From: Gordonia sp. (in: high G+C Gram-positive bacteria)
GTDB lineage: Bacteria; Actinomycetota; Actinomycetes; Mycobacteriales; Mycobacteriaceae
Reading direction: 5' to 3'
Assembly: GCF_012515855.1 (NCBI RefSeq)
Contig: NZ_JAAYXO010000191.1
Location: forward strand, 1-58,869
DNA length: 58,869 bases
The stretch's first letter is position 1. Each line of letters opens with the position of its first letter. Of this stretch, positions 14,474 to 24,719 are shown piece by piece. Position numbers and translations under genes: made by a program. The notes under the pieces were generated by a model. It was not told the origin of the DNA and made no database searches. It saw only the letters and a program-made list of their open reading frames with translations.

Positions 14474-15798
14474 GCCCACTCCCCCGCAGCCTGCTGTTCC
14501 CCGCCGGTGGCGCGACGCGCGGTGATCGTGCCGCGCAGCAGCGTGGCGATCACCGTCCCGGGAAGTGTCATCGCCTCGTACGGGGTGTTCTCCGAGCGGC
14601 TCGCCAGCTCGCCGCCGCGCACCGTCCAGTCCGAGTCGGGATCGATGATCGTGAGGTTGGCGGGCTCACCGACGGCGATCGGGCGGCCCTGGTCGTCGAG
14701 ACCGACGATCTGGGCGGGACGCTCGCTCATCACGCGTGCCACGCCGCGCCAGTCCAGCAGCCCCGGCTTCACCATGGTCTCCACGACGATCGAGACGGCG
14801 GTCTCGAGCCCCAGCATGCCCGGCCGGGCCTGCGAGAACTCACAGCACTTCTCCTGCGAGGCGTGCGGCGCGTGGTCGGTGGCGACGCAGTCGATGACGC
14901 CCTCGGCGAGCGCCGCGCGCAGAGCCAGCTTGTCGCTCTCCTCACGCAGCGGCGGGTTCACGCGGTTGACGCCGTCGTAGGTCTCGAGCCGCGAATCGTC
15001 GAGCAGCAGATGGTGCGGCGTCACCTCGGCGGTGATGTCGATCCCCTGGCCGCGCGCCCACTTGAGCAGTTCCACGGTGCCCGCAGTCGAGGCGTGCGCG
15101 ATGTGGACCCGTGCGCCGGCGTCGCGCGCCAGCAGCGCGTCGCGCGCGACGATCGACTCCTCGGCGGCTCGCGGCCATCCGGCCAGTCCGAGCTTCGCCG
15201 CGGTCGGCCCGTCGTGCGCCACGGCGCCGACGGTCAGACGCGGGTCCTCCGAGTGCTGTGAGATCAGGACGCCGAGGCCCTTCGAGTACTCGAGGGCGCG
15301 CTTCATGATCACCGGGTCGTGGACGCACTTGCCGTCGTCGCTGAAGAGCTTCACCTTGGCTGCGCCGTCGGCCATCATGCCCATCTCGGCGAGCTGCTTG
15401 CCTTCCAGACCGACGGTCACGGCGCCGACCGGATGCACATCGACCAGGCCGACCTCCCGACCCAGCCGCCACACATGATCGGTGATGGAGGTGTTGTCGG
15501 CCACCGGCGCGGTGTTGGCCATGGCGAAGACCGCGGTGTAGCCGCCGCGCGCGGCGGCCCGAGAACCGGACTCGACGGTCTCGGTGTCCTCACGACCCGG
15601 CTCGCGCAGGTGCGTGTGCAGGTCGACGAAGCCGGGCAGTAGCACGCCGCCGCCGCCGTCGACGGTCGCGGCGCCTTCCGGTGCGGTCAGCCCGGGACCG
15701 ATGTCCGCGATCTCACCGTTCACGACGGCGACGTCGACGAGATCACCGTCACCGTAGGGCCGGACATTGGTGATCAGGACCGAACTGGCGACGGACAC
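14470..15798 (-). CDS. pyrC: Dihydroorotase
   Basis: Cyclises carbamoyl-aspartate to dihydroorotate. The 442-residue protein is a type I (PyrC/AllB-like) amidohydrolase with [10 protein letters not shown] (first metal pair), a VKLFSDDGK segment with the candidate carbamylated lysine, HIAHAST, and [10 protein letters not shown]. The GTG start overlaps the pyrB stop as TAGTG, with GGAGAG upstream inside pyrB. Confidence 0.98.
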   Translation of the reverse strand: MSVASSVLITNVRPYGDGDLVDVAVVNGEIADIGPGLTAPEGAATVDGGGGVLLPGFVDLHTHLREPGREDTETVESGSRAAARGGYTAVFAMANTAPVADNTSITDHVWRLGREVGLVDVHPVGAVTVGLEGKQLAEMGMMADGAAKVKLFSDDGKCVHDPVIMKRALEYSKGLGVLISQHSEDPRLTVGAVAHDGPTAAKLGLAGWPRAAEESIVARDALLARDAGARVHIAHASTAGTVELLKWARGQGIDITAEVTPHHLLLDDSRLETYDGVNRVNPPLREESDKLALRAALAEGVIDCVATDHAPHASQEKCCEFSQARPGMLGLETAVSIVVETMVKPGLLDWRGVARVMSERPAQIVGLDDQGRPIAVGEPANLTIIDPDSDWTVRGGELASRSENTPYEAMTLPGTVIATLLRGTITARRATGGEQQAAGEWA

Positions 15799-16850
15799 TA
15801 CTGCTCTCCTTCAGATGCCGATTGGGGCGATGACGCTGCGGGTGACGACGATTGCGGCGATGACGGTTGCGGCGAGCTTGGCAGGTCGTGGACGGCACCG
15901 GTCTCGGCACCTGCGATCAGTCGGAACAGCACCGCCATCCGCACATGGACACCGTTGCGAACCTGCTCCAGCACAGTGGCCTGCGGGGCGTCGGCGACCG
16001 TGAAGCCGATCTCCATGCCGCGCAGCATCGGCCCGGGATGCAGGACCACCGCGTCGTCGCGGAGCATCCGCAACCGCGAGTCCGACAGTCCGTAGCGCAC
16101 CGCGTACTCGCGGGTGCTGGGGAAGAATCCGCCGCTCATTCGTTCGGCCTGAACGCGGAGCATCATCACCGCGTCAGCCGAGGGCAGCTCGGCGTCGAGT
16201 TCGGTGGAGACGCGGACCGGCCAGGTCTCGACGCCGGTCGGCAGCAGGGTCGGGGGCGCCACCAGCACCACCTCCGCGCCGAGTGTCGACAGCAGTTGCG
16301 CATTGGAGCGAGCGACTCGCGAGTGCAGGATGTCGCCGACCAGTGCGATGCGACGGCCCTCGAGGCTGCCGAGTCGCTGCCGAATCGTGTAGGCGTCGAG
16401 CAGCGCCTGCGTCGGATGCTCGTGGGTGCCGTCGCCTGCATTGATCACCGACGGACCGGTGGTCGGCAGGCCGGTGACGTCGGTCCCGTCGTTGGTCCAG
16501 CGGGCGACCTGCGCTGCGGCGCCGGAGGCCGGGTGCCGCAGAATCAGCGCGTCGGCGCCGATCGCGCGCAGCGTCTTGGCGGTGTCTCGAAGCGATTCGC
16601 CCTTGTTGACCGACGAGCTCGATGCGCTCACGTTGATCGCGTCGGCGCTCATCCACTTGGCGGCGACCTCGAACGAGACGCGGGTGCGCGTGGAGTTCTC
16701 GTAGAACACCGTCATCACGGTGCGGCCGCGCAGAGTGGGCAGCTTGCGGACCTCGCGGCCGGCCAGCGCCTGCTCGAATCGCTGCGCCTCGTCGAGGATG
16801 TCGATCGCTTCGTCGGCGGTCAGATCGGCGGCGGAGAGCAGGTGCTTCAT
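15798..16850 (-). CDS. pyrB: Aspartate carbamoyltransferase catalytic subunit with repeat tail
   Basis: Condenses carbamoyl phosphate with aspartate, the committed pyrimidine step. The 350-residue product has [13 protein letters not shown] (carbamoyl-phosphate binding), [12 protein letters not shown] and LHPGPMLRG. The catalytic protein is complete by about residue 320, the usual length; the last 30 residues are a Ser/Pro-rich tail made of four pentapeptides of SSP(Q/A)x type. No pyrI regulatory subunit is present. The ATG overlaps the pyrR stop by 4 nt. Confidence 0.98.
   Translation of the reverse strand: MKHLLSAADLTADEAIDILDEAQRFEQALAGREVRKLPTLRGRTVMTVFYENSTRTRVSFEVAAKWMSADAINVSASSSSVNKGESLRDTAKTLRAIGADALILRHPASGAAAQVARWTNDGTDVTGLPTTGPSVINAGDGTHEHPTQALLDAYTIRQRLGSLEGRRIALVGDILHSRVARSNAQLLSTLGAEVVLVAPPTLLPTGVETWPVRVSTELDAELPSADAVMMLRVQAERMSGGFFPSTREYAVRYGLSDSRLRMLRDDAVVLHPGPMLRGMEIGFTVADAPQATVLEQVRNGVHVRMAVLFRLIAGAETGAVHDLPSSPQPSSPQSSSPAASSPQSASEGEQ
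15819..15878 (-). repeat. 4 x 15-nt tandem repeat encoding the PyrB tail
   Basis: Four adjacent in-frame 15-nt units encode [15 protein letters not shown] and SSPQS at the PyrB C terminus. They differ mostly by single bases. Confidence 0.85.
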
Positions 16851-17410
16851 CGCAGCACCACCTCGTCGACGCCGTCGTGCTCGGTGAGGTGCACCTCGAC
16901 GTCCTCTTCGCGGGAGGTCGGGACGTTCTTGCCGACGTAGTCGGCGCGCAGCGGGAGTTCGCGGTGTCCGCGGTCCACCAGGACCGCGAGTTGCACCGCG
17001 GCCGGGCGGCCGAGGTCGCGGAGGGCGTCGAGTGCCGCGCGCACGGTACGGCCGGAGAAGAGGACGTCGTCGACCAGGATCACCAGCGCGCCGTCGACGC
17101 CGCCTTCGGGAACCAGGGTGCGCTCCAGCGGACGGTGCGGCTTGTCGCGCAGGTCATCGCGGTACAGCGTGATGTCGAGGTAGCCGGTCGAGACGTCGAC
17201 GCCCGAGAATTCGGCGATGCGTTCTGCCAACCGGAGAGCCAGCGAGGTACCGCGAGTGGGAATCCCGATGAGGACCACGCGGCGCGCGTCTGCGGCGTCC
17301 AGCGCCGTCTTCTCGATCACTTGATGAGCCATGCGGGCCACGGTGCGGCCGACGTCCGAAGCGTCAAGCAACACGCGCTGCGGGCGCACGTCATCGACTG
17401 GCGAAGCCAA
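16847..17410 (-). CDS. pyrR: PyrR: pyr operon regulator / uracil phosphoribosyltransferase
   Basis: RNA-binding regulator that senses UMP and PRPP and often keeps uracil phosphoribosyltransferase activity. The 187-residue protein shows [18 protein letters not shown] and the PRPP-binding motif [13 protein letters not shown] (111-123). The start is a TTG at 17410, fixed by a strong AAGGAGG (17416-17422) 5 nt upstream and by family length; a GTG at 17476 would read through the regulatory hairpin. It heads pyrR-pyrB-pyrC-PH-carA-carB-pyrF, all linked by overlaps of 1-4 nt or very short gaps. Confidence 0.95.
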   Translation of the reverse strand: MASPVDDVRPQRVLLDASDVGRTVARMAHQVIEKTALDAADARRVVLIGIPTRGTSLALRLAERIAEFSGVDVSTGYLDITLYRDDLRDKPHRPLERTLVPEGGVDGALVILVDDVLFSGRTVRAALDALRDLGRPAAVQLAVLVDRGHRELPLRADYVGKNVPTSREEDVEVHLTEHDGVDEVVLR

Positions 17411-17424
17411 GTCGACCTCCTTCT

Positions 17425-17440
17425 CCGCCTCACTGGACGG
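17425..17440 (-). promoter_or_regulatory. PyrR-binding RNA loop upstream of the pyrR Shine-Dalgarno
   Basis: The minus-strand RNA reads CCG-UCCAGUGAGG-CGG. The ten-base loop matches the PyrR-binding consensus UCCNGNGAGG exactly and is closed by a CCG/CGG stem. An outer CGAC/GUCG stem could enclose the AGAAGGAG Shine-Dalgarno as an internal loop. Translational repression by PyrR through such a leader has been described in Mycobacterium smegmatis, so the same control is inferred here: UMP-loaded PyrR would hide the ribosome-binding site. No terminator/antiterminator pair is seen. Confidence 0.8.
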
Positions 17441-17520
17441 GTCGTTAAAGGAAAATCTTCTGAGTTCGGTTAGCACTCCGCTCGGCGAGAATCGCGATGA
17501 GCGAGGCGGTGACGTACAGC

Positions 17521-17970
17521 TTACTCCGCGGAGGCCGCGGCCCTGACCTGAGGGGCCAGTTCCGCGACCTTGCCGAGGACGCCGTTGACGAACGACGGCG
17601 AATCATCCGTCGACAGCTCCTTCGCGAGCTGGACGGCTTCGTCGAGCACCACGTCGATCGGGACGTCGTTGGCGTAGAGGAGCTCCCACACGGCCAACCG
17701 CAGAATCGCACGGTCGACCGCGGGGAGGCGGTTCAGCTTCCAGTTCTCGAGGTGCGATTCGATCACCGCGTCTACCTGCGCGGCGTCGGTGGTGACGCCT
17801 TCGACGACCTGCACGGTGTACTCGTACATCGTGCCGACACTGTCGTCGGTGGGGTAGATCTCGCGCCGCTCGGCGATCAGCTGGGTGGCCTTGACGTTCT
17901 TGGCTTCCGCCTCGAACAGCAGGTCCACCGCGCGCTTGCGTGCCTTATGGCGAGTACCGGTCTTCTTCAC
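17521..17970 (-). CDS. nusB: Transcription antitermination factor NusB
   Basis: Binds boxA RNA with NusE (S10) in rRNA antitermination. The 149-residue all-helical protein has [16 protein letters not shown] near the N terminus, [17 protein letters not shown], and [26 protein letters not shown]. The GTG at 17970 has only a weak AGAAG upstream. It follows efp by 73 nt and precedes pyrR by 110 nt; in M. tuberculosis efp-nusB is separated from pyrR by a rearrangement. Confidence 0.97.
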   Translation of the reverse strand: MKKTGTRHKARKRAVDLLFEAEAKNVKATQLIAERREIYPTDDSVGTMYEYTVQVVEGVTTDAAQVDAVIESHLENWKLNRLPAVDRAILRLAVWELLYANDVPIDVVLDEAVQLAKELSTDDSPSFVNGVLGKVAELAPQVRAAASAE

Positions 17971-18006
17971 TTGCTTCTCTAGCGCCTTCGAGTTCGGATT
18001 CGGGTT

Positions 18007-18028
18007 CGGCCCATCGATGGAAGGGCCG
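18007..18028 (-). terminator. Weak hairpin between efp and nusB
   Basis: Inverted arms CGGCCC/GGGCCG around a 10-nt loop lie 15 nt after the efp stop, with no U-run. It could be a partial attenuator; the short stem leaves this doubtful. Confidence 0.25.
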
Positions 18029-18043
18029 ATCGGTCGGTCCGCG

Positions 18044-18607
18044 TCAGTTGTTGACGCGTCCCAGGTAGTTGCCGTCGCGCGAATCGATCTTCAGCTTGTC
18101 GCCGGTGTTGATGAACAGTGGGACCTGAACCTCGGCGCCGGTCTCCAGGGTGGCGGGCTTGCTGCCACCGGTGGAGCGGTCGCCCTGCAGACCCGGGTCG
18201 GTGTGCTGCACCACGAGTTCCACGGTGACGGGAAGCTCCACCGAGAGGGGCGCCTCCTCGTGAGTCGAGACCTGGACCACCATGTTCTCGAGCAGGAAGC
18301 GCGCGCCGTCGCCGACGGTCTCCGGAGTGATCGAGATCTGGTCGTAGGTCTCGCCGTCCATGAAGACGTAATCGGTGCCGTCGTTGTAGAGGTAGGTCAT
18401 GTCGCGACGGTCGACGGTCGCCGTCTCGACCTTGACACCGGCGTTGAAGGTCTTGTCGACGCTCTTGCCCGACAGCACGTTCTTGATCTTGGTGCGCACG
18501 AAGGCGGGGCCCTTGCCCGGCTTCACATGCTGGAACTCGAGAATCTGCCAGAGCTGACCCTCCAGCTTGATGACGAGCCCGTTCTTGAAGTCGGCAGTCG
18601 ATGCCAT
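18044..18607 (-). CDS. efp: Translation elongation factor P
   Basis: Relieves ribosome stalling at polyproline stretches. The 187 residues match the M. tuberculosis protein length. The KOW-like domain I holds [15 protein letters not shown] with the tip lysine that contacts the P-site tRNA; two OB domains follow. The start ATG ([10 protein letters not shown]) has GAGGAGAA about 6 nt upstream; an earlier in-frame start would bury this site. No EpmA-type modification genes are in the window. It is encoded between pepQ and nusB, as in related genera. Confidence 0.98.
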   Translation of the reverse strand: MASTADFKNGLVIKLEGQLWQILEFQHVKPGKGPAFVRTKIKNVLSGKSVDKTFNAGVKVETATVDRRDMTYLYNDGTDYVFMDGETYDQISITPETVGDGARFLLENMVVQVSTHEEAPLSVELPVTVELVVQHTDPGLQGDRSTGGSKPATLETGAEVQVPLFINTGDKLKIDSRDGNYLGRVNN

Positions 18608-18667
18608 CTGTGTTCTCCTCAAAGTCGTTGGCCGCTTCGCCCGGTTCGCGAGCGACGCGATCTTGCT

Positions 18668-19780
18668 CTACAAGACGCGGAACGCCTTGTCTGTGGTCGT
18701 CAGCAACCGCGGATGCGACTCGGTGACGACCAGGGTGTCTTCGATCCGCACGCCGCCGCGGCCAGGAAGGTAGATCCCCGGCTCGACGGTGACCGTTGCG
18801 CCGACAGGCAGTGTACCGCTCGCAGCGGCTCCGATTCCCGGACGCTCATGGATCTGCAGTCCGACCCCGTGGCCGAGACCGTGCACGTAATAGTCGCCGT
18901 AACCGGCCTCGACGATCACGTTCCGGGCCGCGGCGTCGATCTCTGCCAGGCTCGCCCCCGCATGCAACGCTTCCCGACCTGCCTGCTGGGCGGTCGACAC
19001 GACGGCGTAGATCTCGCGCTGCCAATCCGCCGGCTCGCCGAGGACGAACGTCCGTGTCATATCGGAATGGTACCCGCGGCTCACGGCCCCGAAATCGATC
19101 TTGACCAGGTCGCCGACCGCCAGCACCGCGTCGGTCGGCCGGTGATGCGGGACCGCCGAATTGGCACCGGCCGCCACGATGGTCTCGAAGGCGATGGCGT
19201 CGGCTCCGCGCGCGAACATCTCCCATTCGAGATCGCGGGCCACGTCGCGTTCGCTGCGACCGGGCGCGATCGCGTCGCGTTCGATCAACGCGGCGAGCGC
19301 ATCGTCCGCGATCGCGCACGCCGACGTGATGGACTCCACTTCGCTCGCGTCCTTGACTTCCCGCAGCCGCTCAACGGTGTCCCGCATCGGCACCAGCTCG
19401 ACGCCCGCCTCCGCAGCGACCGTGCGCAGGTCGCTGAAGGCGGCGATCGTCATGGTGTGCGCCTCGATCCCCAGGCGCACACCGGCCTGCTGCCCCACGG
19501 CGTACCGCAGGAGCGCAGGCGGGCAGTCGCGCGCGATCTCCGCCGGGAGCACAGGCGCCTGTTCGGCCACCTGGGCGGTGTAGCGGCCGTCGGTGGCGAT
19601 GGCGTCCTCCCGTCGCCCGGAGTGCTCCGCCGACCACACCAGAACGGCCCCGTTACTTCCGGTGAATCCTGTGAGGTAACGCACGTTGATCAGGTTCGAT
19701 ACCAGAATCGCATCGACTCGCTCCCGGTCCGCGCCGGTCTCGAGCGCCGCTGCCAGCCGGGCCCGTCGGCGTTCGGTCAT
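18668..19780 (-). CDS. pepQ: Xaa-Pro aminopeptidase / prolidase family (M24) peptidase
   Basis: Cytosolic metallopeptidase that cleaves X-Pro bonds. About 370 residues: an N-terminal creatinase-like domain (INVRYLTGFTGSNGA) and a pita-bread catalytic domain with all metal ligands visible: the two aspartates in KIDFGAVSRGYHSDMTRTF, His in GLGHGVGLQIHE, Glu in VTVEPGIYLPG and Glu in RIEDTLV. The ATG at 19780 matches the M. tuberculosis start and has GGGAG upstream; in-frame ATGs at 19795 and 19816 would add 5 or 12 residues. Confidence 0.95.
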   Translation of the reverse strand: MTERRRARLAAALETGADRERVDAILVSNLINVRYLTGFTGSNGAVLVWSAEHSGRREDAIATDGRYTAQVAEQAPVLPAEIARDCPPALLRYAVGQQAGVRLGIEAHTMTIAAFSDLRTVAAEAGVELVPMRDTVERLREVKDASEVESITSACAIADDALAALIERDAIAPGRSERDVARDLEWEMFARGADAIAFETIVAAGANSAVPHHRPTDAVLAVGDLVKIDFGAVSRGYHSDMTRTFVLGEPADWQREIYAVVSTAQQAGREALHAGASLAEIDAAARNVIVEAGYGDYYVHGLGHGVGLQIHERPGIGAAASGTLPVGATVTVEPGIYLPGRGGVRIEDTLVVTESHPRLLTTTDKAFRVL

Positions 19781-19823
19781 GTCGTCTCCCGGCATCTCGT
19801 CGTCGCCTTTCTGCATGTCAACG

Positions 19824-19852
19824 TTGGTGAAACAGGTTCCACCCGGTATGGT
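19824..19852 (+). promoter_or_regulatory. Promoter for leaderless four-TM protein mRNA
   Basis: A TTGGTG -35 (19824-19829), 17-nt spacer and TATGGT -10 (19847-19852) end 6 nt before the ATG at 19859, and no ribosome-binding site is present. This is the best-formed of the candidate leaderless promoters in the window. The -35 overlaps the start of the divergent pepQ transcript region. Confidence 0.5.
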
Positions 19853-19858
19853 GCTCCC

Positions 19859-20350
19859 ATGAGTTCGTGGCTACTTCGTGGTGTCGTGATGTCGGTTCTG
19901 CACATCGTGACCCGAATCATTCTGGGCTTCTTCGTCATCGCCGCACCACTGTCGAGCAACATCGGCAAGACTATCGCCCTGGTGGTCGTCGTGCTGGTGG
20001 CCATCATCTGGGGCGGTTTCGACGGCATCAAGGACGCCCGTGCGAATCCCGACCCCGACGACTACGAGGACCTCACCATCCGCTGGCTGAAGGTCGGTCT
20101 CTTCGCGGCCGTCATCTCGTGCTTCGTGTGCTGGGTCCTCGGCACGCTGTGGCTCAACGGCATCGGGCAGGCGGCCTTCTGGATCGACATGACCGCGGGC
20201 GTCTCGTTCGTCACCCTGATCGTGTACGTGCCCGCCTTCTTCGGCGTCAGCATGGGTCGCTTCTTCGTCCGCCGCGATCAGCGCAAGGCTGAGCTGGCCG
20301 CCGAGGAAGCCGCCGAAGCGAAGACCACCGAGTTCGCACCCACCGCCTGA
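19859..20350 (+). CDS. B-4DMT family membrane protein (Rv2536 type)
   Basis: A 163-residue inner-membrane protein with four predicted segments at about 12-32, 41-60, 80-102 and 113-137, and a charged, alanine/glutamate-rich cytosolic tail. The same four-TM protein sits next to pepQ and the aro genes in M. tuberculosis (Rv2536) and is named after half-size drug/metabolite-transporter-like proteins; no substrate is known. It is one of the few plus-strand genes, divergent from pepQ and convergent with aroB. Confidence 0.85.
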   Translation: MSSWLLRGVVMSVLHIVTRIILGFFVIAAPLSSNIGKTIALVVVVLVAIIWGGFDGIKDARANPDPDDYEDLTIRWLKVGLFAAVISCFVCWVLGTLWLNGIGQAAFWIDMTAGVSFVTLIVYVPAFFGVSMGRFFVRRDQRKAELAAEEAAEAKTTEFAPTA

Positions 20351-20396
20351 TCCCAGTTTCTTCCTGATCCCAGCTATTCTTCGCTCCGCGAACCGA

Positions 20397-20443
20397 AACG
20401 ACTCGGGCCGCCGACCTCCTGGAGGTCGGCGGCCCGAGTCGTT
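20397..20443. terminator. Bidirectional terminator hairpin
   Basis: A perfect inverted repeat with 23-nt arms around one central base, extremely GC-rich, placed between the convergent ends of the four-TM gene (20350) and aroB (20458). There is no long U-run on either side, as is common in actinobacteria. Confidence 0.85.
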
Positions 20444-20457
20444 GTCGACGTCGACAG

Positions 20458-22126
<1,669 letters not shown>

Positions 22127-22130
<4 letters not shown>

Positions 22131-23323
22131 GATCCCGGATGCGGCGGACGCGCAGCGATGGCGTCGAGGTAGCTCTGCAGGTTGGCCGCGGTCTCGGCGG
22201 CCGAATCACCGCCGAACTTCTCCAGCGCCGCCTGCGCGACCACCAGCGCGACCATCGATTCGGCGACGACACCCGCCGCGGGGACCGCACAGACATCGCT
22301 GCGCTGGTGAATCGCGGTCGCGGCCTCGCCGGTGGTCATGTCGATGGTGGCCAGCGCACGCGGGACCGTCGAGATCGGCTTCATGGCGGCGCGGACGCGA
22401 ATCTCCTCGCCGTTGGTCATGCCGCCCTCGAGTCCGCCGGCCCGGTTGGTGGACCGCAGCACACCATCTGCGCCCGGGACCATCTCGTCGTGCGCAGCAC
22501 TGCCGCGGCGACGGGCGGTCTCGAAGCCGTCTCCGACTTCGACGCCCTTGATGGCCTGGATGCCCATGAGGGCGCCTGCCAGGCGTGCGTCGAGGCGTGC
22601 CTCGCCGCTGACGTGCGAGCCGAGGCCGATCGGGACGCCGGTCACGATGACCTCGACGATGCCGCCGAGGGTGTCACCGTCACGCTTGGCGGCTTCGATC
22701 TCGTCGATCATCGACTGCTCGGCGTCCTTGCCGAACGCTCGGACCGGACTGTCGTCGATGGCCTGCACGTCGGCGAAGGTCGGCGTGGGGCCGGTGTACG
22801 GATCGCTGGCGCCGATGGAGATGACGTGCGAGACGACCTCCATGCCGAACACCTGGCGCAGGAAGTTGCGGGCCACGGTGCCCGCGGTGACGCGCGCGGC
22901 GGTCTCGCGGGCGCTCGCCCGCTCCAGAATCGGCCGGGCGTCGTCGAATCCGTACTTGAGCATGCCCGAGTAGTCGGCGTGGCCGGGGCGCGGGCGGGTC
23001 AACGGCGCGTTACGTGCGCTGCCCTCGAGCTCATCGGCGTCCACGGGATCGGCCGACATGACCTGCTCCCACTTGGGCCACTCGGTGTTTCCGATCTCGA
23101 CGGCCACCGGGCCGCCCATCGTCAAACCGTGGCGGACGCCGCCGATCATCGTGACCTGATCGGCCTCGAACTTCATGCGGGCGCCGCGGCCGTAGCCGAG
23201 CCGTCGCCGGGCCAATTGCTCGGCGATGTCGGACGAGGTGATCTCCACACCGGCGACCATGCCCTCGACAAGGGCCACCAGGGCCGGGCCATGGGATTCT
23301 CCGGCAGTTATCCAGCGCAACAC
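22127..23323 (-). CDS. aroC: Chorismate synthase
   Basis: Final shikimate step, an FMNH2-dependent elimination giving chorismate. The 398 residues include [39 protein letters not shown] and [14 protein letters not shown], the family signatures. The start is GTG 23323 (a TTG follows at once); no good ribosome-binding site precedes it. A 68-nt gap separates it from the prepilin peptidase gene. Confidence 0.98.
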
Positions 23324-23391
23324 AAGGTTCGATTGTTCCAGAAGCGGCGACGAAAGGCACAGTCAGGCCGCTCAACGCCTGCCCGCGGTGT

Positions 23392-23853
23392 TCACAGGCA
23401 CAGCATCAGGCCGGTGGCGACCGCCAGCGCGGGTCCGTGCGGCACCCGTCGGCGTCGGGTCACCACGGTGGTCGTCGCGGCGATCAGCGCGGCCACCAGC
23501 ACCGCGCCGAGCGCCGTGAGCGGGTCGGCGAGCAGACCGCCGCACGGCACCGCGAACTTCACGTCACCCCCGCCGCAGGCGTGCACGGTGAACGCGGCCG
23601 CGTACGGCAGGGCGAGCGTCACCGCCCCGCCGCCGACCGCCGGAAGCGCCGCCGCGACCGCCGCCGTCCCCACGACGGCGGGCAGCACCAGGGTGTTCGG
23701 AATCCGGCCGGTCCGACGGTCGACATCCGCGACCACCAGCAGCCAAGCACCCACGAGCAACCACGCGACGACCAGCAAGCAAGCAGCGACCATGCAGCGA
23801 GCCTGCGCCGTGCGCGACCATGGAGCAATCGCCCGATCCACAGGTTCCGGCAC
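23392..23853 (-). CDS. A24 family prepilin peptidase (short form)
   Basis: Integral membrane aspartyl protease that processes type IV prepilin or Flp-type leader peptides. Only the peptidase half is present (about 153 residues); the N-methyltransferase domain of PilD is absent, as in TadV/CpaA-type enzymes. The two catalytic aspartates are D45 in DRRTGRIPN and D97 in GGGDVKF. Four or more hydrophobic segments are seen. The start is uncertain: GTG 23853 has no Shine-Dalgarno, and an in-frame ATG at 23793 just before the first membrane helix is an alternative. No pilin or tad genes lie nearby. Confidence 0.85.
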   Translation of the reverse strand: MPEPVDRAIAPWSRTAQARCMVAACLLVVAWLLVGAWLLVVADVDRRTGRIPNTLVLPAVVGTAAVAAALPAVGGGAVTLALPYAAAFTVHACGGGDVKFAVPCGGLLADPLTALGAVLVAALIAATTTVVTRRRRVPHGPALAVATGLMLCL

Positions 23854-23870
23854 CCGAACGGCGCCGAGCG

Positions 23871-24719
23871 CTACCGGCCGACCGCCGCCGCCATCGCGGC
23901 CTTGGGCGCGGGCTGTCCGGTGAACTGCTCGACCTGGCTGTACGCCTGGTTCAGCAGCATCACGATGCCGCCGACGACCGTTCCGCCCGCGGCAGCGACC
24001 GCGGCAGCCAGGGGCGTGGGCCAGGGGTCGTAGATCACGTCCACCAACCGCGATGAGGCACTGACCGTCGACACGAGTGGCTCGGCGGCAGCAGCGGGCA
24101 CCGTCGAGATCGTCACGTCCGCCTCAGCGCAGGCATTCCGCAGGTCGCGTCCGGCCGCGTAGCCGATCACGGCTGCGTCGACCCCGAGTCGCTCGGCCAG
24201 GTCGATGACTCCGCGTGCCCGGTCGGCGCTGCGCGCCACCACCGTCACCGCGGAGACGCCCGCGTCGGCCAGGGCCGCGATCGCGGGCAGTGCGGTCCCA
24301 CCGGCCCCGATGAGCACCGCTCGGGTCGCCGTGCCGGGAAGTCCGACCTCCACCAGCGAGCCCGCGACACCGTCGACGTCGGTGCAGTCGGCTCGCCAGC
24401 CGTTCGGTGTCCGAACCAGGGTGTTGGCCGAGCCGATCAACTCGGCGCGCGGGGTCCGTTCGTCGGCGAACGCCAGCGCCGCGAGTTTGCCCGGCATGGT
24501 GACGGAGAAGCCGACCCATTCCGGGCCTGCCGAGCCGACCCGGTCGGGCAGTTGCTCCGCGTCGGTCTCGATCGCGTCGTAGGTCCAACCGTCGAGCCCC
24601 AGGGCCGCGTAGGCGGCGCGGTGCAGGGCCGGCGAGCGGGAGTGCCCGACCGGCGATCCGAGGACTGCGGCGCGACGTGGCGCCCCGGACCTCGAAGGCG
24701 CGCTCGCGTTGTCCATCAT
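23871..24719 (-). CDS. aroE: Shikimate dehydrogenase
   Basis: NADPH-dependent reduction of 3-dehydroshikimate to shikimate. The 282 residues show the substrate-binding LGSPVGHSRSPALHRAAY, VTMPGKLAALAF with the catalytic lysine, ADCTDVDGVAGSL, and the nucleotide loop LIGAGGTALPAIAALA. The ATG overlaps the mltG stop by 4 nt (ATGA); a second ATG follows in frame. The mltG-aroE pairing is conserved in mycobacteria. Confidence 0.96.
   Translation of the reverse strand: MMDNASAPSRSGAPRRAAVLGSPVGHSRSPALHRAAYAALGLDGWTYDAIETDAEQLPDRVGSAGPEWVGFSVTMPGKLAALAFADERTPRAELIGSANTLVRTPNGWRADCTDVDGVAGSLVEVGLPGTATRAVLIGAGGTALPAIAALADAGVSAVTVVARSADRARGVIDLAERLGVDAAVIGYAAGRDLRNACAEADVTISTVPAAAAEPLVSTVSASSRLVDVIYDPWPTPLAAAVAAAGGTVVGGIVMLLNQAYSQVEQFTGQPAPKAAMAAAVGR

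Noticed and set aside
17411-17476. Longer pyrR from GTG 17476
   Set aside because: It would translate through the PyrR loop and lacks a ribosome-binding site, while TTG 17410 has an ideal one.
23392-23853. Type IV pilus or Flp/Tad locus around the prepilin peptidase
   Set aside because: No pilin, ATPase or secretin genes are nearby; the peptidase stands alone among shikimate genes, as in related genomes.
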